Assembly (NCBI GenBank): GCA_903864275.1
Contig: CAIPFE010000028.1
Span: forward strand, 279,921-343,920
Source of the DNA: an uncultured Mucilaginibacter sp.
GTDB lineage: Bacteria; Bacteroidota; Bacteroidia; Sphingobacteriales; Sphingobacteriaceae
DNA length: 64,000 bases
Direction: 5' to 3'
Shown: positions 37,415 to 49,078 of the stretch, piece by piece
Layout: the number at the start of each line of letters is the position of its first letter
How positions within the stretch are numbered: position 1 is the stretch's first letter
The notes under the pieces: model-generated
The model's database searches: none
What the model saw: the letters and a program-made list of their open reading frames with translations, nothing else
Told to the model about the DNA's origin: nothing
Made by a program: the position numbers and the translations under genes

Positions 37415-39205
37415 TTAAAGGTGCCTTTGTATCCTTGAAAGCAGCTGGTGCGGCTGAAATGGCTTCACTATGCAATCATTGAAACCGCTGGCCAGCAGGT
37501 CTTCAAACATTTGCTGATCGACCAGCGAGGCGGTCAGGGCAATAACGGGGATGTGGGGATATAGCTTTTTCATCTCATAAATCGCTGTATATCCATTCAT
37601 CCCCGGCATTTCAAGATCCAGTAAAACCACCTGGAAATCGGGATTAGCAGCCATGTTATCGAGCGCTTCCTTGCCGTCATAGGCGCAGTCGACGATGGCC
37701 TTAAAACCGATCAGTATTTTTTTGGCCACTATCATGTTGATCTTATTATCCTCCACCAGCAATACCCTTATATCCGTCAGATCGCCGGCGGTCCTGATAT
37801 CAATATCAGGGGTGAGTACAGGCTTCCCGGAATAATCCAATGTCAGGTCGAAACTGAATTTGCTTCCCTTTCCTTTTTCACTTTCCAGTGTAAGCGCGCT
37901 GCCCATTAAATGTAATAAGCTGGTGCAAATGGTGAGGCCCAGGCCGGTGCCAGTTAATTGTTTGGTGCTTTCGTCATATACCTGCCAAAAACTTTCAAAA
38001 ATCATTTCCTGGTCGGCTTTATCAATGCCTATCCCGGTGTCTTCTACGCTAAAATTAACGGTTATGTAGCGCTTGTACCTTTTTTTGCAGATTGCCTTTA
38101 TTTTTATATGGCCCTCGGTAGTAAATTTTACCGCATTTGACAAAAGGTTGTTAAATACCTGCACCAGCCGCATGTCATCCACGAAAACCCAGGCGTCAAC
38201 TTCGGGGCCCAATTCAACCAGGAGATCCAGGTTTTTTCCCTTGCATAAGACGATAAAGGGTTTGCTGGTATTTATAAGTAAGGCCCGAAGGTTGAATTCC
38301 ACGAGGTGGAGTTCAAGTTTGCCGGCTTCCATCTTATTAAAATCGAGTATGTCGTTTACTTGTTGCAGCATGTGTTCCGAGCAATACTTTATGATCTGCA
38401 CATACTCTTCCTGCTTCACAGCGTCCGGTTCATCTTTTATCAGGTTAACAACACCGATAATGCCATTGAGGGGCGTACGGAGTTCGTGGCCCATGGTAGC
38501 CAGGAATTGTGTTTTTGCATTGATAAAGCTATTGCTTTGTTCTACTAATTCTTCGATGTATTTCTTTTCAAACAGAGTGTACAGCGCCGCGAAAACAATG
38601 GTTGAACAAATGGCAGTGATCCGGTTAGCCAGGGCAAGCCTGGTGATCTGGGTTATGCTAAAGTCCTCCATGGGCCTTACATACCTGCCTATTAAAATGC
38701 ATATAATAAATGAAAGAATAATAATGGATACAAAAAGAAATGATCGCCGGTATTTTGTTTGTTTAAGGTCGACAAGCAAGGGCACTGCTATCAGTAACGG
38801 AAAAAAATACAAATACTGTTCGGATTGCAAGCCCTCAAGACAAGCGGAAAAGATAAGTAACGCGCAGACCATACAAATGATGGATACGGTCAGGTCTTTG
38901 ATATTCCCAAAGTATTTTAACAGCATGAACATCAGCACCGAAAAGCAAAAGCATGCTACAAGGAAGGACGAGACATAAAGGCCTATGGCGGCGTCGTAAA
39001 AGGAAAGGGTGATACCCGTGAATAATGCGGCAATGCCAAGCTGATAGGTTCTTTTCGGAATTTCCTTTATGTCAAAAAGCGGGTTCAGATGCTTTCGGTC
39101 TTGCTGGATCGGCTTGTGGTATTTATCAGTAATCTTTTCCATGCCGGTGGTAAGTGGGTTGAACGCCTCTTCCCTGTTATACTTACTATCAGGGTTAGCG
39201 TACAA
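37415..39205 (-). CDS. Hybrid sensor histidine kinase with N-terminal TM segments and C-terminal receiver domain
   Basis: HisKA FLATMGHELRTPLNGIIGVVNL, HATPase EDTGIGIDKAD...GTGLGLTIC, REC VVLLDLEMPGMNGYTAIYEM. Confidence 0.93.
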   Translation of the reverse strand: MYANPDSKYNREEAFNPLTTGMEKITDKYHKPIQQDRKHLNPLFDIKEIPKRTYQLGIAALFTGITLSFYDAAIGLYVSSFLVACFCFSVLMFMLLKYFGNIKDLTVSIICMVCALLIFSACLEGLQSEQYLYFFPLLIAVPLLVDLKQTKYRRSFLFVSIIILSFIICILIGRYVRPMEDFSITQITRLALANRITAICSTIVFAALYTLFEKKYIEELVEQSNSFINAKTQFLATMGHELRTPLNGIIGVVNLIKDEPDAVKQEEYVQIIKYCSEHMLQQVNDILDFNKMEAGKLELHLVEFNLRALLINTSKPFIVLCKGKNLDLLVELGPEVDAWVFVDDMRLVQVFNNLLSNAVKFTTEGHIKIKAICKKRYKRYITVNFSVEDTGIGIDKADQEMIFESFWQVYDESTKQLTGTGLGLTICTSLLHLMGSALTLESEKGKGSKFSFDLTLDYSGKPVLTPDIDIRTAGDLTDIRVLLVEDNKINMIVAKKILIGFKAIVDCAYDGKEALDNMAANPDFQVVLLDLEMPGMNGYTAIYEMKKLYPHIPVIALTASLVDQQMFEDLLASGFNDCIVKPFQPHQLLSRIQRHL

Positions 39206-39353
39206 ATATATAAATAACTTATATACAACAAACCGTTTATTGCGGGCCCTTTAAAGCACAAACCGGGTTAATAAAGACCCCGGATCGTCAGGATACATAA
39301 AACACGGAATTTACAATTGTGAATTATCAAAATCAGACTAAAATATTATTTTC

Positions 39354-41405
39354 CTATAATGGCAAAATAATAACAAACTCCGTAAACTCGCCTTCTTTTG
39401 TATTTACCTCAATTTTTCCGCCATGCCCCTTTACCACCATATCATAAGTTAAAGATAAACCCAATCCCGTACCCTCGCCCGTAGGTTTGGTTGTAAAAAA
39501 CGGCTGCATAATTTTATCTTTAATAGCATCAGGAATACCGCTGCCGTTATCTTTTACTTTGACAACTACCTGCCCATTTTCTGCTGACGTGGTTACCGAT
39601 ACTTCCGGTTTGTAACCCGCCCCGGCGATTTTCAATTTCTGGTTCACCGCATAAAAAGCATTGTTAAACAAGTTGAGCAATACCTTACCTATATCCTGCG
39701 GTATTACTTTAATTTTTCGTAGGTCGGCATCAAAATGGGTGACCATTCCGGCGCTGAAGTTTTTGTCTTTTGCCTGCAGCCCTTGATAAGCCAGCCTTAG
39801 GTAATCATCAGCCAGCACGTTAATATCGGTCGCCTCTTTTGTCCCGGTGCCGCTTTGGCTGTGCTGTAACATTCCTTTCACAATCGCATCCGCGCGTTTG
39901 CCGTGGAGGTTTATTTTTTGCTCATTGCCTATTACGTCATCTGCGATGGCGCTTACTTCCTCATAATTTTTTGCTGAAATTTCCTGCTTTAGCTCGGCAA
40001 GCAACTCGGTATTTACTTCGGAGAAGTTATTAACGAAGTTGAGCGGGTTCTGTATTTCATGAGCGATGCCTGCGGTAAGTTCACCCAGCGAAGCCATTTT
40101 TTCGGACTGAATAAGCTGCGTTTGAGTAGCTTTCAGGTCACTAAGTGTATTTTCCAGGTTATCACGCTGCGATTCTATCTCCTCCTTTTGCTGAGACAAA
40201 ATATTGTTCACTTTTTGCTTTTGCCGGTTGTTGCGGTAAAATATCCCGGCCAATAACAATAATACTGCAATACCCGCTAACAATGCATAAGTTCTGATCT
40301 TTGTTTGAATGGCAGCTTTTTCTTTTTCCAGTTCCTGCGCGTGGATCTGCGCCTGGAATGACAGTTTTTGAAAATCGCCCAGGCTTTTTACCGTGGCTTT
40401 AAAGCTGCTGTCTTTGGCGATCAGCGCGAGGCCCTGGTATTTGTAGGCGCTGTCCGTTCTTCCGGTCAATCGATAGGCCTTATAAAGGTTTTCGTAGGTA
40501 TTGCCCAGGTCTTTAGACCTCATTGTTGTTAAATCTTCAAGCTTTTTTTTTGCGTAGTACAGGCTGGAGTCCTTTTGTTTTTCAGCAAGATAATAGTCCG
40601 TTAAGGCATCATAGCAATAAGCGGCACTATTGTAGTTTTGTTGTTCGACATCCGCATTTATTCCTTTATGAAAATATTGGATTGCGAGGGCTTTATTGCC
40701 CTTTTTTAAATAAATAGCGCCAAGGTTTTCGTAAACAGCACCAAGGTATTTTTTAACGCCGGTCTGGTTGAATAGCCGTTCCGCATTTTGTTCCATTACC
40801 AAAGCCGAATCTAACCTGTTGAGCTTAGCGTAAACACGGCCGAGGTTCATATTCACAAAACCAGGACCCACTTTGTTACCGGCTTCCTCTGCAAGCCTTT
40901 CAGTTTCCCTGTATTGAAATATTTGCTGATCAATATTGTTTGTAACGCCCATCAAATGGCCAAAATCATGATGAATATTTGAAAGAATTTGAAGGCGATT
41001 TTTATGCGGTGTAAAATTTTTTAATTCTGTAAAGTTTACGGTCCACGTTTTATTTTCGTTTTCGGGATCTTCGGCAAGTTTAAGTGCTTGCTGAAAACAG
41101 CCAAGTGATTCAGGGTATTTACCTAACTGCATCAATCCATAACCTTTATGATCTAAAGTTGTCGCTTCTTCCAGGGCTTTATTGTTTTTTATGGCGATGG
41201 AAAGAGCCTTTTCACTATAATGAATTGAGCTGTCCCTGTTATTCTCAATATAATAATATACAAGACCGGATAATATTGAATAACGGGCGGAATCGGTACG
41301 AGCGGTTTTAAGGGCCTTTTTTAAACTGTCGATCTGGTTTTGCTGTGCCATACTAAAGGCAGGAATCAGCATTAGTAATACTATTTTTAAATACGCTTTT
41401 TTCAT
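39354..41405 (-). CDS. TPR sensor histidine kinase (start at internal Met MKKAYLK of ORF ending 41489)
   Basis: Signal peptide, TPR repeats, [72 protein letters not shown]. Confidence 0.92.
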   Translation of the reverse strand: MKKAYLKIVLLMLIPAFSMAQQNQIDSLKKALKTARTDSARYSILSGLVYYYIENNRDSSIHYSEKALSIAIKNNKALEEATTLDHKGYGLMQLGKYPESLGCFQQALKLAEDPENENKTWTVNFTELKNFTPHKNRLQILSNIHHDFGHLMGVTNNIDQQIFQYRETERLAEEAGNKVGPGFVNMNLGRVYAKLNRLDSALVMEQNAERLFNQTGVKKYLGAVYENLGAIYLKKGNKALAIQYFHKGINADVEQQNYNSAAYCYDALTDYYLAEKQKDSSLYYAKKKLEDLTTMRSKDLGNTYENLYKAYRLTGRTDSAYKYQGLALIAKDSSFKATVKSLGDFQKLSFQAQIHAQELEKEKAAIQTKIRTYALLAGIAVLLLLAGIFYRNNRQKQKVNNILSQQKEEIESQRDNLENTLSDLKATQTQLIQSEKMASLGELTAGIAHEIQNPLNFVNNFSEVNTELLAELKQEISAKNYEEVSAIADDVIGNEQKINLHGKRADAIVKGMLQHSQSGTGTKEATDINVLADDYLRLAYQGLQAKDKNFSAGMVTHFDADLRKIKVIPQDIGKVLLNLFNNAFYAVNQKLKIAGAGYKPEVSVTTSAENGQVVVKVKDNGSGIPDAIKDKIMQPFFTTKPTGEGTGLGLSLTYDMVVKGHGGKIEVNTKEGEFTEFVIILPL

Positions 41406-41415
41406 GCTTTTTTTA

Positions 41416-44400
41416 TTAGCTAATTGGTAAACTGATAATAAACTCCGAACCTTCCCCTTCAATACTGTTAACCTGTATACTTCCTCCATGCCCTTTCACC
41501 ACCATATCATAAGTTAAACTCAAGCCCAAACCGGTACCTTCGCCGGTAGGTTTAGTAGTAAAAAACGGCTGCATAATTTTTTCTTTTATTGCATCAGGGA
41601 TGCCAATACCATTATCTTTTACCGTGATACACACCCTTCCTTTTTCAGCAGAAGTAGTGACGGAAACTTCCGGTTTGTAACTTGCTTCCGCCGTTCTTTT
41701 CTTTTGATTTACCGCGTAAAAGGCATTATTGAATAAATTGAGTATTACCCTGCCAATATCCTGTCCCACCACGTTTATTTTGGGCAGGTCAGGGTCAAAA
41801 TTGGTTACCATTTCGGCATTGAACACTTTATCCTTTGCCCTTAAACCATGATAGGAAAGGCGCATAAATTCATCGGCAAGCGCATTGATGTTGATAGGCT
41901 GCTTCTCCCCGCCGCCGGTGCGCGAGTGTTCGAGCATGCCTTTTACTATGCCGTCGGCACGTTTGCCGTGGTGGTTTATCTTTTGTTCGTTTTGTTTAAT
42001 ATCCGCGATGATGACTAACGCCTCTTCAATATTGCCGGCGTTGAGTTCCTCCTCCAGCTCTTCGATCATCTCCTGGTTCACTTCCGAGAAATTGTTCACA
42101 AAGTTCAGCGGGTTTTGGATCTCGTGCGCAATGCCTGCCGTCAATTCGCCCAGCGAGGCCATTTTTTCGGACTGCACGAGCTTGGTTTGGGCAAGTTTCA
42201 AATCGGATAAAGTGTTTTCCACTTGCTGTTTGGCTAATTCAAGGCGGTTAAAATCTTCATAACGGGCATAAGCGGTGGAGAAAGCATCTGCCAGCGATTG
42301 CACCAGGTCCTTGTCTTCATCCGAGAGCGGTTCCGTATTTCCGGCATACAGCATCCCTTGTGTGAAGGGGAAGAAATGCAGGTCGAGGCCGGCGGGCGGA
42401 TGTTCGGTAAGATAACCTTCTTCCGAGGCAATTTCGCCCTGCTCCATTAGACTGTGCGAGAAGGTCCTGAATTCTTCTTCGGTCCAATGAAGGGTGACCG
42501 CCTGTTTTTGCCGCCAGCCTTGCAGGGCGACCCCGTTAACCCCATTGCCGGTGTCGGCATTAAAATGGAGTTGAAATGCGGCGATGGCCTTGCCATCCGG
42601 CGTGGAAAGATAGGTGTGGATCAGTTGCTGCGGCTCGTCCATAATAAATACTCCGCAGCGGATAAACGGCACGCCCAAAGTGGTCAGTTCATTCCATATC
42701 AATGGGGTGATCCTGTCCAGGTCGCCGGTGGTGCGCATGGAAGCTATTTCGGCGCGTACGCGGTCGAGCGACGATTGCCTGATGGCCTCGCGGGCGTTAG
42801 CTTCTGATTTCTGCAATTCGATGTACCGCCTGAAAGTGAGGTCGATAATACTTTTGAAGCGGTTCAGGATATTGATTTCGATCTCAGAAAATGGCCGCCC
42901 CGCCCACGAAAATAAAAATCCCTCCGAGAACGCAAGATAGTAGCCAAACTCCTCGTGGTAGGTATGGTCGTAGGGAACCGGCAGCATGGAGTAAATTAAT
43001 TCTTTATAGGATTTTAGTTCCTCACCCTTCAGCACGGTAAAATAATCTTCATTCTTTAACCACGATTCGTATTGCTTTTCAAGCGATGGATGCCCTGAAA
43101 GCTCGATAGCGCCGACCAGGTCGAGCGAATCCGTATCTAAAGTAGTAGTGGCGACATACAATTGTGTATGCCGGGAATTTTTTGAAAGCAGGGCCACACC
43201 GCAGCGTTTTGAATTGACGCCCAGTTTCCGCAACTCTGTAAATACCAGGCTGGCTGTGGACGAAAGATCTTTACTATTGTACATAGCCAGGGCCTTTCCG
43301 CGCACCCGTTCCAGCGAAGCTTCTATCTGTGCCTCGCGGGCCTGGGTTTCTGCCCTTTGCAGATCGAGATAACGGCGATAGGTTTGGCCGAACACCCCGG
43401 CGAATTTTTTAAATATCTGCGTAATTTCTATTGACAAAGGCTGCAGCGAAAAAATAAAAATGGCGCCCTCGGGAAAAATAAATGAATTGTGTTCCTGTCG
43501 TTTTGGTAAGTTATCCAGGTTAAACTGTGAAGGGTAATCGGGCGAATTATTTATGGCGCGGTAATAAGCCTTCATATCTTCGCCCGCCAGGAGATAGCTG
43601 AACATGGTTTCTTTATTTTTCCATGCTGCGTGCAATGCCTGTAGTATGGGGTGTATCGTCATATCCAGCCGGCCAATACGCATGGAAGTTTTACCCTGGG
43701 CATCTGCAGAAGCTGTCCACACTTCCATGTGGCTGGTGTTATCAACAATAAGGATCCCTAAGCGGGAAGTGGTCTCAACCCCCAGTTTCACCAGTTCATC
43801 AAACATCACGGCTACTGTTTCGCCAACGTCATTACTGTTGTGCATGGCCATTGTTTTGCTGCGTAGCCGCTCTAACGATGCTTCGATCTTGGCGTCCCTT
43901 GCCTGCGCCTCGGCTTTTTGCAGGTCGCGGAAACGGGTATAGGTGAGGTTGAATACCCCGGCGAAACGTTCGAGCAGGTTGGTTGTGGCTTCGGGCTGCG
44001 GTTCGGGCGAGGCCATGCCGATAAAACCCTGCGAGAAATAAGCAATGAGCTGTACCCGCCGTTTTTGCGAAAGGCCAAGTTTAAACGGAACTTTTAGCTC
44101 GTCTTTTAAATAACTGAAATACTCTTTCAGTTCCTTTCCTTTCATATCAATCGTGATCGATCGTTTCTGCGCCTTCCACCCGGCATGCATTTTTTTAACC
44201 GACCCGTTCCGGTTGATATTGCCTGTGAATTTTGTGCTGATCTGTGTCCCGTCTTCATTAGTGGCCCATAGCTCAATATCGCCGCTGTCATCGTTAATAA
44301 TGCCAATGAACAAACGGTTGGGTTGAATGCCCAGGCCGATCAATTGTTTAAATACCTCCACCGATGTGCCGGCCAATTCATCGCTTTTGAACATCGCCAT

Positions 44401-47400
44401 TGTTCGGCTGCGGACACGTTCAAGAGCAGCTTCTATTTTTGCTTCCCTGGCCTGCCCTTCAGCCTTTTGAAGGTCGAGAAAACGGGTATAAGTGAGGTTG
44501 AACACACCTGCAAAGCGCTCCAGGATATTAATGATCCCCGGCGGCGGAATCTCTGCCGTTGTGAAACCAATAAGTCCATTCGAGAAAAATGCAACATTTT
44601 GGACCCTTTTGGCGTGCACAAGCCCTGGTTTAAAAGGAAGGCCGAGCTCACGACTGAAATAATTAATATAATCTTCCAGTTCTTTGCCGGTTTGCACAAG
44701 AGAAAATGATTTTTCCTGTGCTTTCCAAACGCCATAAATTTTAGCAAAACTTGGTTGTTGTAATTTACCAATGAAGCGGGTGTTTATTTGATGGCCCACC
44801 TGGTCGGTTGCCCAACATTCCATCTCCCCGGTTTCCTCCATAAAAATACCGATAAACACCCTATCGGGCGATATGCCTAAAACAGCCAGTTGCTGAAAAA
44901 GGATGACGGCAGTTTCTGCCAGTTCATCACTTTTAAACATGGCCATGGTACGGCTGCGCACTCTTTCGAGCGCTGTTTCTATCTTTGCTTCGCGGGCCTG
45001 GGCTTCCGCGCGGGCAATGTCCGAATACCGTTGGTAGGAAAGGTTAAATACATTTCTGAAGCGCTTTAGTATGTTAAGCTCCTCATCGCTAATGGATCGG
45101 AACGTTGAAACGCCTAAGGCGCCGGAACCAATTGAGTAGAGATAATAGTGCAATTCCGTAGCTTTTTGCAGTTTTTTATCCAGTTTTTGTTTTATAGATT
45201 TTTTTAAATAAGCTTTCCAGTTTTTCAGTTCTTCCCCTGCTATGTCGTGTTCAACAAACGCTTCGCTGGTGTTTTGAATTGCGTCAAAGAGCCGCCTTGT
45301 GCGGGGGTGGCTGTCATAGCCCACTCTTACTACTTCGGCGCCATGATAATCGGAAAAAGAATAATTCATAAATTCCCTTTGCTCATCGTACCTTATGTAG
45401 ATCTGGGCATCGCGTATGTTGGTAAAACCAAGCTCATTCAATTGTATATATATCGATTCACACACACCAACCAATTCATCCGACCGCATCATACTCATGG
45501 CCACGGCACGCACCCTTTCCAGCGCCGTTTCAATTTTGGCTTCTCGGGCCTGTTCTTCTGCTTTTTGCAGATCGAGGAAGCGGGTATAGGTACCATCGAA
45601 AACCCCGGCGAACCGCCGCAAAATATCAAGTGTTTCCTTTGATTGTGTGTCCGGCGTTACAATCATGAGCAGGCCCTTCGAGAAAAATGCATTGTATAAT
45701 ATCCGCTGCTTCTGCACTAACCTGATCAACAGGGGCATATGTAAAACGTTACGGACATAATTGACGTGCTCATCGAGGTTTTTACCTTCTAAGATCACTG
45801 TAAGCTCACTTCTTTTCCCCCGCCAGGCTTTATATATCTCCCTGAATGCATAAGTCGCGTCCGCTTCATATTCAAACCTCATGCTCATTTGATTGCCGCC
45901 CTGCTCGGTTCCCCATAATTCGATTTTGCGCGTATCGTCGTTAGGCATACCAATAAAGGTTCTTTCGGAACTTATGCCCAGGTCAAGCAACTGCTGGAAA
46001 AGGACACTCGCCGTTTCGGCCAGTTCCTCGCTCTTTTGCATTGCCATTGTGCGTGCGCGTACCCGTTCTAAAGCCAATTGAATTTGAGCTTCCCTGGCTT
46101 GAGCCTCCGCTTTTTGAAGATCGAGGAAACGGGTATAGGTGGCATCGAAAACCCCGGCGAAGCGCTGCAAAATATCGAGTGTTTCTTTTGACTGTGTGTC
46201 CGGGGTTACAATCTCGAGCCAGCCCTTTGAGAAAAATGCATTGTATAGCATCCGCTGCTTCTGCACTAACCCGGCCAACAGCGGCACATGTAAAACGTTG
46301 CGGACATAGTTGACATGCTCTTCGAGGTTTTTACCTTTTAAGATCACTGTAAGCTCATTCCTTTTCTCCTGCCAGGCCTTATATATCTCCCTGAAGGCGT
46401 AAGTTGCGTTGGCTTCATATTCAAACCTCGTGTTTATTTGATTGCCGCCCTGCTCGGTACCCCAAAATTCGATTTTGCCCGTCTCGTCCTTCGGTATGCC
46501 AATAATTGTTCTTTCGGAGCGTATGCCCAGGTTAAGCAACTGCTGGAAAAGGACACTCGCCGTTTCGGCCAACTCCTCGCTTTTCTGCATCGCCATCGTA
46601 CGTGCGCGTACCCGCTCCAACGCCAGTTGAATTTGCGATTCCCTGGCCTGCTCTTCGGCCTGTTCCAAATCCTTAAAACGGGTGTAGGTTTGGGCGAAAA
46701 CTTTACCAAAGCGCATGATCACAGCCTCCTCTGCTTCCGTATAGGCATAGCCCGAGTAATTAACGATGCTAAGCGATACAGCTTTCATTATTGCGGTATA
46801 GTTGTAATATCCGCGCGAATTATAAATACGGTCACGGATTTCAGGCGGGAATTCGGGCAGCGGAGAGGTGTTTTTGAAAAAATGGCCCCAAAATTGTTTC
46901 GTTTCGTCGGTTGTTAAGTTGCAAATAGCATGATCTGCACCGGATTCTTTTGCTTCAATTAAAATATTAAATGCAGGGTGATCGAAATGGGGTACAGACC
47001 ACCTGGCAGGATAGGTTAAATTTGCCGATGCCACCCAAATGGTATATTCATTTTTGACTGCCAGAAAATCCGTGCTAAAATTAGCGGCGTTGATATTGAA
47101 ATTTAAAAGGACGAACTGGTCGAATATCACCTGTATCACTTCAGCCAGTTCCTCACTTTTTTGCATGGCCATGGTGCGGCTGCGCACGCGCTCCAGGGCG
47201 GCTTCTATTTGCGATTCGCGGGCTTGTGCTTCGGCTTTTTGCAGTTCGAGGAAACGGACGTAGGCTTGCTCAAAAACCCTGGCAAAACGTTTTAGTATAT
47301 CATTTTCCTGTTCTGAGAACAGTTTTCCGTTATAATTAGGGATAAGAATTGCGGAGTTTTTTGCCAATGCTACTGAATTGGAATAGCTTTCACAGCCCAG

Positions 47401-48987
47401 GATCGCCTTCTTTGCATCATCAGGAAAGAATTTATATTCAGAAAGTTCAAAAGCAGCTTTAAAAAAGACATTTTTTTCTTTGAATGAATAAACTTTAGCA
47501 AAAAAATCCTTTCCGCGTTCCTTGGCCCGCCAAAGATCAGCAGGTATAGGATGATCAATAAAAGGGGTAACGAATCGATTGGCTATTGATTGGCCGGGAC
47601 TGGCTATCCATTGAACTACATCTTTTGAGCCTTCGGTAAATGTAAAGATGATAGCTCCGGCTTCCATTACAAATTCCAGTTCCTGCAATTTTTCAAACAC
47701 AACAGACACTACCTCCTGTAGCTCTTCGGTTTTATGCATGCCTAACGACTGGGAGCGAACTTTTTCCAGGGCCGCTTCTATTTTTGCTTCCCTGGCTTGT
47801 GCTTCTGCTTTTTGCAGGTCGCTAAAACGGGTATAAGTTTGGTCAAATACTTTCGAGAACCGGCCAAGGATGTCGATATTATCTTCAGACAAAGGCTCCG
47901 TCCCATCAACCTGCAAGCCGCCGAAATTTGCAAATGAGAAGGAAATAACAGCGTGGTCAACCGCCCTCATTGCCGCTTTTACCACTTCCGGGGTGTTTTT
48001 TAATGCCGGCAGGTTAAGCACAATATCATCCAGAGCACGTTTTTCTTCGCCCTTCAGCTCATACGCCCATTTGGGCTTTCTTGCTTTCCAGGCTTTAATG
48101 ATCCCTTTGTAATAAGGATGGTCGAAATACTGCATCTGGTATGATGCGGCTTCCACACCCGGGTTTGCCATCCAGGTTGTAGCAGACAACGTTTCGGCAT
48201 CAATGATCCAGATAAGGCAGCGGGCAAGCGTAAAATGAAGTTTTGACAATTCGTTAAATAAGGTAGTAACCAGCTCTGCCAGTTCATCTGAGTTTTGCAT
48301 GGCCATGGCCCGTGCGCGGACACGTTCAAGGCCTAATTCAATCTGTGCTTCGCGGGCTTGTGCCTCTGCCTTTTTCAGATCGGTAAAACGGCAGTAGGCC
48401 AGGTCGAAAACCGAAGCTGCACGCCGCAAAAGGGATTTCACTTCTTCGGACGGCGGCTGGTACGAGACCGTTACGAGGGTGCCCCCGCGAAAGTCGGAAA
48501 AATGAAAGTAAGTAGTTTCCGGGAACGAGGCTTCATTGGTGACAGCATATTTGACAATTTCGGGCGCGGCTTTTTGTAACACTTCAAACCATTCCTGCCG
48601 CTTGGCGCCACTGGCTTCCAGTGTATAATCTGTCACCGGGGACCGGTACATGGCCAACATTTCGCGGACAAGTTCACATGAACCTATTGGAAACGTGGTA
48701 GATGCGCTGATACTTTTGCCTTCGGGGCCGTATGAAGGGCGAAAAGCATAAAGGGATTCAAAAATGTTTGAATTATCATCATACAGATGGACCGCGGTAG
48801 TTTCCAGGTCGGGCTGGCCAAGCAGGCCCATCTGCTCGCGCAAAACATCAGCCACTTCTACCAATTCGCCGGACGTATGCATGGCCATGGCCCGGGCGCG
48901 TATCCTGTCCATCGCGGCTTCAATTTCCAGTTCCTTTTCCAGTTCGGCGATCCGTGATTCGGGGCTTTGTTGCTGTTGACGCTTCAT
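41416..48987 (-). CDS. Giant soluble sensor histidine kinase A: 12 tandem GAF-like modules + HisKA/HATPase
   Basis: Module starts recognised by LERVRA-type motif, intervals (nt): 48331-48987, 47770-48330, 47197-47769, 46621-47196, 46072-46620, 45523-46071, 44971-45522, 44425-44970, 43876-44424, 43315-43875, 42769-43314, 42211-42768; kinase 41416-42210. Start at MKRQQQQ (48987). Confidence 0.92.
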   Translation of the reverse strand: MKRQQQQSPESRIAELEKELEIEAAMDRIRARAMAMHTSGELVEVADVLREQMGLLGQPDLETTAVHLYDDNSNIFESLYAFRPSYGPEGKSISASTTFPIGSCELVREMLAMYRSPVTDYTLEASGAKRQEWFEVLQKAAPEIVKYAVTNEASFPETTYFHFSDFRGGTLVTVSYQPPSEEVKSLLRRAASVFDLAYCRFTDLKKAEAQAREAQIELGLERVRARAMAMQNSDELAELVTTLFNELSKLHFTLARCLIWIIDAETLSATTWMANPGVEAASYQMQYFDHPYYKGIIKAWKARKPKWAYELKGEEKRALDDIVLNLPALKNTPEVVKAAMRAVDHAVISFSFANFGGLQVDGTEPLSEDNIDILGRFSKVFDQTYTRFSDLQKAEAQAREAKIEAALEKVRSQSLGMHKTEELQEVVSVVFEKLQELEFVMEAGAIIFTFTEGSKDVVQWIASPGQSIANRFVTPFIDHPIPADLWRAKERGKDFFAKVYSFKEKNVFFKAAFELSEYKFFPDDAKKAILGCESYSNSVALAKNSAILIPNYNGKLFSEQENDILKRFARVFEQAYVRFLELQKAEAQARESQIEAALERVRSRTMAMQKSEELAEVIQVIFDQFVLLNFNINAANFSTDFLAVKNEYTIWVASANLTYPARWSVPHFDHPAFNILIEAKESGADHAICNLTTDETKQFWGHFFKNTSPLPEFPPEIRDRIYNSRGYYNYTAIMKAVSLSIVNYSGYAYTEAEEAVIMRFGKVFAQTYTRFKDLEQAEEQARESQIQLALERVRARTMAMQKSEELAETASVLFQQLLNLGIRSERTIIGIPKDETGKIEFWGTEQGGNQINTRFEYEANATYAFREIYKAWQEKRNELTVILKGKNLEEHVNYVRNVLHVPLLAGLVQKQRMLYNAFFSKGWLEIVTPDTQSKETLDILQRFAGVFDATYTRFLDLQKAEAQAREAQIQLALERVRARTMAMQKSEELAETASVLFQQLLDLGISSERTFIGMPNDDTRKIELWGTEQGGNQMSMRFEYEADATYAFREIYKAWRGKRSELTVILEGKNLDEHVNYVRNVLHMPLLIRLVQKQRILYNAFFSKGLLMIVTPDTQSKETLDILRRFAGVFDGTYTRFLDLQKAEEQAREAKIETALERVRAVAMSMMRSDELVGVCESIYIQLNELGFTNIRDAQIYIRYDEQREFMNYSFSDYHGAEVVRVGYDSHPRTRRLFDAIQNTSEAFVEHDIAGEELKNWKAYLKKSIKQKLDKKLQKATELHYYLYSIGSGALGVSTFRSISDEELNILKRFRNVFNLSYQRYSDIARAEAQAREAKIETALERVRSRTMAMFKSDELAETAVILFQQLAVLGISPDRVFIGIFMEETGEMECWATDQVGHQINTRFIGKLQQPSFAKIYGVWKAQEKSFSLVQTGKELEDYINYFSRELGLPFKPGLVHAKRVQNVAFFSNGLIGFTTAEIPPPGIINILERFAGVFNLTYTRFLDLQKAEGQAREAKIEAALERVRSRTMAMFKSDELAGTSVEVFKQLIGLGIQPNRLFIGIINDDSGDIELWATNEDGTQISTKFTGNINRNGSVKKMHAGWKAQKRSITIDMKGKELKEYFSYLKDELKVPFKLGLSQKRRVQLIAYFSQGFIGMASPEPQPEATTNLLERFAGVFNLTYTRFRDLQKAEAQARDAKIEASLERLRSKTMAMHNSNDVGETVAVMFDELVKLGVETTSRLGILIVDNTSHMEVWTASADAQGKTSMRIGRLDMTIHPILQALHAAWKNKETMFSYLLAGEDMKAYYRAINNSPDYPSQFNLDNLPKRQEHNSFIFPEGAIFIFSLQPLSIEITQIFKKFAGVFGQTYRRYLDLQRAETQAREAQIEASLERVRGKALAMYNSKDLSSTASLVFTELRKLGVNSKRCGVALLSKNSRHTQLYVATTTLDTDSLDLVGAIELSGHPSLEKQYESWLKNEDYFTVLKGEELKSYKELIYSMLPVPYDHTYHEEFGYYLAFSEGFLFSWAGRPFSEIEINILNRFKSIIDLTFRRYIELQKSEANAREAIRQSSLDRVRAEIASMRTTGDLDRITPLIWNELTTLGVPFIRCGVFIMDEPQQLIHTYLSTPDGKAIAAFQLHFNADTGNGVNGVALQGWRQKQAVTLHWTEEEFRTFSHSLMEQGEIASEEGYLTEHPPAGLDLHFFPFTQGMLYAGNTEPLSDEDKDLVQSLADAFSTAYARYEDFNRLELAKQQVENTLSDLKLAQTKLVQSEKMASLGELTAGIAHEIQNPLNFVNNFSEVNQEMIEELEEELNAGNIEEALVIIADIKQNEQKINHHGKRADGIVKGMLEHSRTGGGEKQPININALADEFMRLSYHGLRAKDKVFNAEMVTNFDPDLPKINVVGQDIGRVILNLFNNAFYAVNQKKRTAEASYKPEVSVTTSAEKGRVCITVKDNGIGIPDAIKEKIMQPFFTTKPTGEGTGLGLSLTYDMVVKGHGGSIQVNSIEGEGSEFIISLPIS
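42211..48987 (-). repeat. Array A of 12 coding modules, 182-192 codons each after the first
   Basis: Invariant linker [39 protein letters not shown] between modules. Confidence 0.93.
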
Positions 48988-49028
48988 GTTGTTTAAATAA
49001 TTGTTTATAACCAACGGATTAAAATCCG

Positions 49029-49044
49029 TCCGCCAGCTGGCGGA
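49029..49044. repeat. 16-bp perfect palindrome TCCGCCAGCTGGCGGA between the two giant genes
   Basis: Read directly. Confidence 0.9.
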
Positions 49045-49078
49045 TATTTGCCGAGGCTACGCCTTTGGGATTTTACAA

